From NCBI GenBank assembly GCA_900769035.1, contig CAAGFD010000204.1:1-13779 (forward strand): 13,779 nucleotides of DNA. The letters run 5' to 3'. Source of the stretch: Bacteroidales bacterium. GTDB lineage: Bacteria; Bacteroidota; Bacteroidia; Bacteroidales; Paludibacteraceae. Of this stretch, positions 7,112-12,614 are shown piece after piece; the first letter of the stretch is position 1, and the number at the start of each line of letters is the position of its first letter. The notes under the pieces are model-generated. The model ran no database searches. It saw nothing but the letters and a program-made list of their open reading frames with translations, and was not told where the DNA came from. The translations under genes were made by a program, and so were the position numbers.

Positions 7112-8896
7112 ATGAAAATAAAAAGAAAAATTGATGCTATTTTATCTCAAAGCACGGGTCGTCAATTATTGTGGTTGTTTATCATTACGATAGTGCTATT
7201 GTTAATATTTTTTGCCATTGCCTATTTGTTTTTTGATGGTTTTCTATGGCAAGATATTGTTGCTCTTTTTCTCGATCCTGGTTGTTTTGGGGGAAAAGGA
7301 AATCATGATGCATTTCGCTTGATAGTTTCTCTCGTGGGGTGTTTTACTTTTTCTGCTCTTTTGATTTCTGTATTTAGTAATATAATCGATAATATCAGTG
7401 AGAGTTGGCATCAGGGTAGGGTAAGGTATTCGCATAAAAACCATATTATTATACTTGGTTCTGCTACTCATAGTATTAATATATTGAAACACTGTTCGTT
7501 GTTTCCTGATGTTGATATAGTAGTTATGACATCTGCTGATGTGGAACTTTATCGTCATTTGTTGGAACGAACCGAATTGCCTGCTGATGTGCGTCGCCGC
7601 GTTGTATTGTATAATGGTGAACGTGATAATATGGATAATTTAAAATCCATTCATCCGGAATTGTCATCAAGAATTTTTATAGTTGGAGAAAATGATGAGG
7701 TAGACCATGATAATATTAATTTTAGAGCGTGTAATTTGTTGCAGTCGATTTGTTCGAATCTTAGTAGTGATGTTTATGTTACTGTAGTTATGGATGATTA
7801 TTCTACTATGGAGGTCATTGCTCGAACAAATAGTGTAAAGAATTCATTTCTTCATATAGATTTTGTTAATATAGGAGAGTATCAAGCGGAAAAACTTATT
7901 GTGAATACGGATTTTATGCCGATATTGACAGAGGAGTGTAATGATTCTGCACATTTTGTCATTTTCGGTAATTCGGAAATGGCTCGAATTGTATCTCTTA
8001 CTATTGCTCATAATGCTCATTATCCGAATTTTACTAATTGTGGTAAACGTACTCGTATAGATTTTATTTCATCTGATATCGAACCTATGATGCGCGATTT
8101 TGTGTCAACTTATGAGTCTCTTTTTACTCTTTGTAATTGGTATTTCTATAACGATGGTATTGTTGAAGCATATAAACCATCACCCGAGATGGGCGATTAT
8201 TTGGATATAGAGTGGCATTTTTATAACTATTCCGTTTATTCAGAAACTATTAAAACGCATTATTATGAAATATGTAATGACAATCATGGTGCTACTAGAA
8301 TAATTGTTTGTGAAGAAAATGACAAAATGTCGTTGGATACAACCCTTCATTTGCCCCAATTATTACGGTGTATTCCTATTGCAGTTTATCAGCAGAATAG
8401 TTGTGATATTTTAAGTCAAGCCGTTACAACAGGTTTATATGGCGATATTACTATTTTTGGCTATGCTAATGAAACAGATTCAGATCCACTATTTTTACAT
8501 CGTATAGAACGAGGTGTAAAAGTGAATTATTTTTATGCAAGCCGTTATAATTCTATGCCTCCTAAATCTGAGTTAGATGCATGGTATCAAATTTCAGAAG
8601 CTCATAAGTTCAGCAGCATTTATTCCGGTAATGCCTCTGTATTGAGAAATAAGACAACGGATGATAATACCTCGGATTATATATTATGTGAAATGGAACA
8701 TCGTCGTTGGTCTGTTTCTTGTCTTATTCTTGGATATAGGGCTTTGTCATTGGCTGATTCTGCACAGGCAAGGGAAGATAAAGATAAATTTAAAGAATTG
8801 AAGCGGACCTATATACATCCGGATATAACCCCTTTCGACAATTTGAGCGAAGAGGAGCAATCTAAGGATAAATTAATCATCTCTGCAATGAAATAA
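7112..8896 (+). CDS. CASTOR/POLLUX-like ion channel with tandem RCK/TrkA-N domains and C-terminal RyR domain
   Basis: This is a 594-residue inner-membrane protein. Residues 18-40 and about 68-90 are strongly hydrophobic helices. Between them lies a pore-like loop, LWQDIVALFLDPGCFGG (45-61), giving the two-helix-plus-pore layout of a tetrameric cation channel. The second helix runs through SNIIDNISESWHQGR into KNHIIILG (109-116), as in CASTOR/POLLUX and bacterial channels with RCK domains. Two Rossmann-like cytoplasmic domains follow: about 109-260 (HIIILGSATHSINIL; acidic turn GENDEVDHDN) and about 280-480 (HFVIFGNSEMARIVSL). Residues 525-594 match the RyR domain: CEMEHRRWSVSCLILGYR (526-543), then HPDITPFDNLSEEEQSKDKL (569-588). 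The gene starts 10 bases after the STAND NTPase stop, so the two are surely co-transcribed. The soluble domains suggest ligand gating; ion selectivity cannot be read from the sequence. The RyR and RCK calls are firm; CASTOR/POLLUX is the closest architecture I recognise. Confidence 0.82.
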   Translation: MKIKRKIDAILSQSTGRQLLWLFIITIVLLLIFFAIAYLFFDGFLWQDIVALFLDPGCFGGKGNHDAFRLIVSLVGCFTFSALLISVFSNIIDNISESWHQGRVRYSHKNHIIILGSATHSINILKHCSLFPDVDIVVMTSADVELYRHLLERTELPADVRRRVVLYNGERDNMDNLKSIHPELSSRIFIVGENDEVDHDNINFRACNLLQSICSNLSSDVYVTVVMDDYSTMEVIARTNSVKNSFLHIDFVNIGEYQAEKLIVNTDFMPILTEECNDSAHFVIFGNSEMARIVSLTIAHNAHYPNFTNCGKRTRIDFISSDIEPMMRDFVSTYESLFTLCNWYFYNDGIVEAYKPSPEMGDYLDIEWHFYNYSVYSETIKTHYYEICNDNHGATRIIVCEENDKMSLDTTLHLPQLLRCIPIAVYQQNSCDILSQAVTTGLYGDITIFGYANETDSDPLFLHRIERGVKVNYFYASRYNSMPPKSELDAWYQISEAHKFSSIYSGNASVLRNKTTDDNTSDYILCEMEHRRWSVSCLILGYRALSLADSAQAREDKDKFKELKRTYIHPDITPFDNLSEEEQSKDKLIISAMK

Positions 8897-8898
8897 AA

Positions 8899-8934
8899 AA
8901 GAGAGGATATGTTATTAAAAACATATCCTCTCTT
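8899..8934. terminator. Bidirectional terminator between channel gene and hsp20
   Basis: A perfect 15-bp inverted repeat (arms 8899-8913 and 8920-8934, AAGAGAGGATATGTT and its complement) has a six-base loop. On the minus strand it is followed by a good U-run (8898 down to 8893), so it should terminate hsp20 well. On the plus strand it begins right after the channel stop codon but is followed by fewer Ts. Confidence 0.85.
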
Positions 8935-8951
8935 CATTTCGGAGAAAAAGT

Positions 8952-9395
8952 TTATTTAATCTCTATAAATCTGGTTTCAGGTTTTTCCGGTTCAATATTT
9001 TGTTTTGGAAGATTGATACACAATACGCCATTTGTCATTTGTGCATCAATATTGTTCTCATCAATATTTTCCGGCAAAGTAAATTTTTGTTCAAATTTGT
9101 AGTAATTGAATTCGCGACGGATGTATTTCTTTTCGCTTTGTTCGTTTGTTTTGTCGGATTTTTTCTCCATTTTAATAGAAAGCAACCCATTGTTTACAGA
9201 AAGATTGAAATCTTCTCGAGTTGTGCCCGGGGCTGCAATTTCAATTTTATACTCTTTTTCATCTTCGGAAACGTTGATTGCCGGAGTTGAATGTTTAAAA
9301 CTAGTACTCATCCATTGATCGTTGAATAAGTTGTTGAACTCATCAAATAAGCTTGGAAATAATCCTTGATTGTTTTTAGAAATAGTAGGCATCAT
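8952..9395 (-). CDS. Hsp20/alpha-crystallin family small heat-shock protein
   Basis: This is an ATP-independent holdase chaperone that binds unfolding proteins in the cytoplasm and forms large oligomers. In its 147 residues, a short Phe-rich N-terminal arm (SLFDEFNNLF, 15-24) is followed by the alpha-crystallin domain from about PAINVSEDEKEY (38-49) to NGVLCINLPK (122-131), which holds the signature A-x-x-x-n-G-V-L (118-125). The C-terminal tail ends RFIEIK with the I-x-I motif (144-146) used for oligomer contacts. All landmarks and the length are normal. Tandem ATGs stand at 9395 and 9392. Unusually for this window there is a Shine-Dalgarno-like AGGAGA 8 bases upstream. An inverted repeat further upstream might serve in heat or stress control, but I cannot assign a known repressor. 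Confidence 0.95.
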   Translation of the reverse strand: MMPTISKNNQGLFPSLFDEFNNLFNDQWMSTSFKHSTPAINVSEDEKEYKIEIAAPGTTREDFNLSVNNGLLSIKMEKKSDKTNEQSEKKYIRREFNYYKFEQKFTLPENIDENNIDAQMTNGVLCINLPKQNIEPEKPETRFIEIK

Positions 9396-9403
9396 AATTG
9401 TAA

Positions 9404-9409
9404 TCTCCT
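9404..9409 (-). promoter_or_regulatory. Shine-Dalgarno-like site of hsp20
   Basis: On the minus strand this reads AGGAGA, 8 bases before the first of the two ATGs. It supports a start at 9395. No other gene in the window has a comparable ribosome binding site. Confidence 0.6.
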
Positions 9410-9515
9410 ATAATTTAAATTGTTTTACATTGTTTGAATTGGGCTTGGATTTCGCCTTTTGAGGTTTATCTTTGTCCGTTCACTCTATTATTTGCATATT
9501 TTATGCCATAAAATT

Positions 9516-9543
9516 TTGTGACAAATTGTCGTTATTATCACAA
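9516..9543. repeat. Nested inverted repeat in the hsp20 / DUF4932 intergenic region
   Basis: TTGTGA (9516-9521) and TCACAA (9538-9543) form an outer inverted repeat with a 16-base spacer. GACAAATTGTC (9520-9530), a palindrome around a central A, overlaps its left arm. It lies in the 301-base gene-free stretch 9396-9696 and is closer to the presumed hsp20 promoter than to the DUF4932 promoter. A regulator-binding role is possible but unproven. Apart from this and the promoter elements, I see nothing else in that stretch. Confidence 0.3.
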
Positions 9544-9627
9544 TCGATTTATAACAATCGGGTCGAATTATTTGTAAGTATTATTGAAATTATTTTGTAA
9601 ATGTATGATTATATGAGGAAAAATAAT

Positions 9628-9635
9628 TATCTTTG
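9628..9635 (+). promoter_or_regulatory. -7 promoter element of the DUF4932 gene
   Basis: TATCTTTG is a perfect TAnnTTTG match, 61 bases before the ATG at 9697. At the expected -33 spacing I find only TATG (9604-9607), so the upstream element is weak. Confidence 0.55.
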
Positions 9636-9696
9636 CATTGAGCTAAATTTTAAAATTTTGATTTTTTATGGTTGAATTATTTAAATAAATATTGCT

Positions 9697-10788
9697 ATGA
9701 AAAAAATATTTGTAATAAGTCTTATTGTTCTGTTATTTACTCCTTTAGCTGCTAATAATCCGGTAGTTATTTCCGTTAATGAAGGGGTTGAACTTATGAG
9801 TATTATGGCTCGCTTAGCTGATTATACAGAGTATAATTCTCAAAACTGTGCTTTTTATATTAAGGATATAGAAGATTGGTTCTCTGATTATAAAAATCAT
9901 GAGTCTATCGATTTTATGAGGAGAATTCGAGCAACTAATGGTATTTCATATGATGCTGTTGCTACAATGAGTATATCACTTGATATGAGTGGTAAAAAAA
10001 TAAAATTATTGCCTATTGATACTACTAAAATAGATAGACGTTGGAAAGGTATTGATATGGATTCAATATTATTCTATATCAATAAGTTTAGTAAAGATAC
10101 TAAGTTTAAAAAGTTTTTTAAAAATCATAAAGAGGCTTATGACTCTGTGATTACAAAATGGCAGTCTGAAGTTGAAGAGGTTTTTGATTATGCTTGGTAT
10201 TCAGATTTTTATGGCAAAGATATGAAAGGGAAATATCATGTAGTGATTGCCATGTCTAATGGAAATAACCATTATGGTCCTAAATTAAAAATTGGAGACA
10301 ATATAGAAGAGCCTTATGCTATTTTGGGTTATGCATGTGGTGAGAATAATGAAATTCCTCCTTTTTATTGGTATAAAGGTCTTGTACTTCACGAATTTAA
10401 TCATTCCTTCGCAAATTCTGTAGTTCTAAATTATGATACTATGGTTTGGAATGCTATTTGTGATAAAATCTTTAAATTAACATTCGGGTCTATGAGGTTG
10501 CAAGCTTATGGTAATGGTGGTACAATTCTCGATGAATCTCTTGTTAGAGCTGTATCAATTATATATATGATGGATCATAATGAGGATATCGAACGAATAG
10601 AGAATACTATCTTCTATGAAGTTTCTTTAAATTATTTTTGGATGCCGGAGTTAATAAATAGTCTGAAATATTATATGGCAAATAGAGATAAGTATCCTGA
10701 CTTACAATCTTTTGCTCCGAAATTAATAGAATTTATCGATCCAATAATTGATATGCAAATGGAGAGGGTGAATGGATGCTTTAAATGA
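9697..10788 (+). CDS. Secreted DUF4932 family protein with HExxH metalloprotease motif
   Basis: This 363-residue protein has a clear signal peptide: MKK, then a hydrophobic core to about residue 18, with a likely cut after PLAA (16-19). There is no cysteine at the cut site, so it is probably periplasmic or secreted rather than a lipoprotein. The body fits DUF4932: VELMSIMARLADYTEYN (31-47), a region with NHESIDFMRRIR (67-78), and LVLHEFNHSFAN (229-240). H232-E233-x-x-H236 is an HExxH zinc-binding motif. A glutamate in LDESLVRA (E280), 44 residues beyond H236, is well placed as the third ligand of a gluzincin-like peptidase. Activity is inferred from the motif, and the substrate is unknown. 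The gene stands alone, with its own -7 box upstream and a hairpin terminator about 60 bases after the stop. I know of no functional work on this family. Confidence 0.82.
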   Translation: MKKIFVISLIVLLFTPLAANNPVVISVNEGVELMSIMARLADYTEYNSQNCAFYIKDIEDWFSDYKNHESIDFMRRIRATNGISYDAVATMSISLDMSGKKIKLLPIDTTKIDRRWKGIDMDSILFYINKFSKDTKFKKFFKNHKEAYDSVITKWQSEVEEVFDYAWYSDFYGKDMKGKYHVVIAMSNGNNHYGPKLKIGDNIEEPYAILGYACGENNEIPPFYWYKGLVLHEFNHSFANSVVLNYDTMVWNAICDKIFKLTFGSMRLQAYGNGGTILDESLVRAVSIIYMMDHNEDIERIENTIFYEVSLNYFWMPELINSLKYYMANRDKYPDLQSFAPKLIEFIDPIIDMQMERVNGCFK

Positions 10789-10849
10789 TATCATTTCTAA
10801 AAAGCTGTAAGTTTATCTACTTGGATATATAAATCTATGTTGCTAATAA

Positions 10850-10891
10850 ACAGCCCTAAGCCTTTTAAATAGGACTTAGGGCTGTATTTTT
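10850..10891. terminator. Bidirectional intrinsic terminator between DUF4932 gene and GNAT gene
   Basis: Arms 10850-10860 (ACAGCCCTAAG) and 10875-10885 (its exact complement) form an 11-bp stem, extended by an inner CCT/AGG pairing past a bulged A, and followed by a T-run (10887-10891). It lies between convergent genes, and on the minus strand it is followed by a shorter T-rich run. Confidence 0.85.
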
Positions 10892-10914
10892 AAATAATAT
10901 ACTATTTATTGATA

Positions 10915-11640
10915 TTATTTGGGATAGCAATCTTTACAGTAGTTAAAATTTGTACTTCCATCGCTATTTGTTCCAAAATCTCCTTTGTTGGTTAATTGTA
11001 TGCCACATTTTCGGCAGAATTGAGGTAATTGATTATTATTGAATTCTTTTATTTTTTTAGAAAAACCTGCTTCATATAGTTCGAATTCTTCAGGATTATT
11101 TTCTGCTACAAAATATCCTTCCGGTGTATAATATGTACCTTCAATGCCTTCTAAATATCCCGGGTGCAATTCTTTTGCGAGGAAGTAGGGTACTTCAGAT
11201 GTGATAGGTTCTCCATGATAGTGAATGTTTAATGTTGAAGCAAGTACAAAGCCGGCATGCTTGTAAAAGTCGATATTACCCTCCATACAAAGTAATTTTA
11301 CTCCATACTCTTTTGCTTTTTCAATAGAATATCGGAGTAATTTTATGCCATATCCTTTCCGTTTGTAATTTGGATGTATACTGATTGGTCCGAATGTCCA
11401 TGCAGGTAATATACTTCCGTCAGTTTTTATTATTTTAGCCTTGGAAAACATAACGTGACCGATAATTTTGTTATCTTCTTCCATTACAAGATCCAATTCA
11501 GGTATAAAATTATCATTATCTCTATATTTTTTCAGTACAAAATGCTCGGTACATCCTGGACGATATACATTCCAAAATGCTTCTCGTGTGAGATTTTCTA
11601 CTTCGCGAAAATCATTTGGTTGTTCATTTCTAATTTGCAT
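10915..11640 (-). CDS. GNAT family N-acetyltransferase with C-terminal zinc ribbon
   Basis: This 241-residue protein has two parts. Residues 1-150 are a GNAT domain transferring an acetyl group from acetyl-CoA. The hallmark is TFGPISIHPNYKRKGYGIKL (82-101), where KRKGYG supplies the pyrophosphate-binding loop, followed by IDFYKHAGF (123-131), the usual motif-B region. Residues 207-240 form a small putative zinc ribbon (C209, C212, C235, C238), with GTNSDGS (223-229) and YCKDCYP (234-240) matching the zf-ribbon_2-type domain common in Bacteroidota and Firmicutes. The ribbon also occurs alone or on other enzymes, so this is a fusion. The acetyl acceptor is unknown. It lies 58 bases downstream of proC on the same strand, with no clear promoter between, so read-through from proC is likely. 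A strong terminator follows. Confidence 0.88.
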   Translation of the reverse strand: MQIRNEQPNDFREVENLTREAFWNVYRPGCTEHFVLKKYRDNDNFIPELDLVMEEDNKIIGHVMFSKAKIIKTDGSILPAWTFGPISIHPNYKRKGYGIKLLRYSIEKAKEYGVKLLCMEGNIDFYKHAGFVLASTLNIHYHGEPITSEVPYFLAKELHPGYLEGIEGTYYTPEGYFVAENNPEEFELYEAGFSKKIKEFNNNQLPQFCRKCGIQLTNKGDFGTNSDGSTNFNYCKDCYPK

Positions 11641-11698
11641 ATTAATTTTTATAGTAAAATTGATTATGTCTATGTGCTTTATGCTATATAGTGGTGAT

Positions 11699-12484
11699 TT
11701 ATGGTTTTTCCAATCCGGCTTTTAAGCATCTAATAACTGCTGAGTTAAATCCGGCATGGTCTAATTCATTTAATCCGCGTATTGTTAATCCTCCCGGTGT
11801 TGTGACTTTGTCTATTCCAACGGCAGGATGAATATCTGCGCCTTCTAATACAGCTACGGCTCCTTTCATAGCCTGCATTGCAATATTTTGAGCATCTTTA
11901 GGATATAACCCCATCTCGACTCCACCTTCCATCATTGCGTGAATAAAACGCATTACATATGCAATTCCACATCCGGATAACATATTTCCTGCTGTTACTT
12001 CTTTTTTAGTGCATATTTTTACTTTGCCTAATGAAAGGAATAGCTCTTCTATCAATTGAATTTTGTTTTCTTCCATATTTTCTGCAGGCATAATGAATGT
12101 CATACTTTCGTAAAATTCTGCTGCAATATTTGGCATTACGTATAATACATCGGCATTGGGATTGCCAAGCATGGTACGAAGTGTATCGGTATATATGTTT
12201 GCTGCTACCGATATTATTATCTGCTTTTTAAAATCTATATTTTGTTTGATTTCATTAATTACTTGTTCTACAAGCCAAGGCTTTACTGCAAGTAATATAA
12301 TATCGGAATTTAAGATGGCTTCTTTGTTGTTTAAAGATGTTTTAATATTAGGAAATAGAGTAGTGTATTTCTGAAGTGTTTCTTCTGTGCGTGCAGTAAT
12401 TGTAAGGTCGTGTAATTGTTTTTTAGACCATCCTTTAATGAGTGCTCCTCCCATATTTCCGGAGCCTATAATTGTGATTTTCAT
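11699..12484 (-). CDS. proC: Pyrroline-5-carboxylate reductase
   Basis: This enzyme catalyses the last step of proline synthesis, reducing 1-pyrroline-5-carboxylate to L-proline with NAD(P)H in the cytoplasm. The 261 residues begin with the Rossmann dinucleotide motif IIGSGNMGGALI (5-16), followed by AVKPW (66-70), VMPN (116-119) and the family signature TTPGGLTIRGLNELDHAGF (228-246) in the C-terminal dimerisation domain. The substrate-binding loop reads SGCGIAYVMRF (170-180) where most relatives have SGSGPAY, a mild departure that leaves the rest intact. The length is normal. It starts just after a perfect -7 promoter box and is probably the first gene of a two-gene transcript with the GNAT gene. 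Identification is secure. Confidence 0.96.
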   Translation of the reverse strand: MKITIIGSGNMGGALIKGWSKKQLHDLTITARTEETLQKYTTLFPNIKTSLNNKEAILNSDIILLAVKPWLVEQVINEIKQNIDFKKQIIISVAANIYTDTLRTMLGNPNADVLYVMPNIAAEFYESMTFIMPAENMEENKIQLIEELFLSLGKVKICTKKEVTAGNMLSGCGIAYVMRFIHAMMEGGVEMGLYPKDAQNIAMQAMKGAVAVLEGADIHPAVGIDKVTTPGGLTIRGLNELDHAGFNSAVIRCLKAGLEKP

Positions 12485-12523
12485 ATTTTATAGATTTTAT
12501 AGTTTTAAATTTTATTTGTTTTA

Positions 12524-12531
12524 CAAAGATA
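12524..12531 (-). promoter_or_regulatory. -7 promoter element of proC
   Basis: On the minus strand this is TATCTTTG, a perfect TAnnTTTG box, 39 bases before the proC ATG. The nearest TTTG (12559-12556) is 24 bases upstream, longer than the usual 18-21, so the -33 element is uncertain. Confidence 0.55.
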
Positions 12532-12561
12532 CTATATTTTTTTTGTATTGATATACAAATA

Positions 12562-12596
12562 AATAGCGAAGTTATCTATAAGATAGCTTCGCTATT
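12562..12596 (-). terminator. Intrinsic terminator of the CotH-family gene
   Basis: A hairpin lies 18 bases beyond the CotH stop. Arms 12562-12577 and 12581-12596 make 10 + 5 pairs (AATAGCGAAG / CTTCGCTATT, then TATCT / AGATA) with one T-G wobble between and a three-base loop. On the minus strand it is followed by a T-rich stretch. It separates the CotH gene from proC. Confidence 0.78.
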
Positions 12597-12614
12597 ATTC
12601 TTTTAAATGAGATA

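Noticed and set aside
7244..7558. 104-codon minus-strand frame inside the channel gene
   Set aside because: It lies antisense within the membrane and RCK1 coding region, has no promoter or domain, and reads like a shadow of an AT-rich gene.
4396..8896. Horizontal acquisition of the two-gene operon judged from base composition
   Set aside because: The operon is AT-rich (16 G/C in 5881-5940), but so is the GNAT gene (15 G/C in 11041-11100), so composition does not set it apart by eye.
9445..9474. TTG-19-TATCTTTG, a promoter-like pair on the plus strand, 222 bases before the DUF4932 gene
   Set aside because: It matches the consensus, but a better placed perfect -7 box sits at 9628-9635 and no transcript or small gene between them can be supported. 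It could still be a secondary start.
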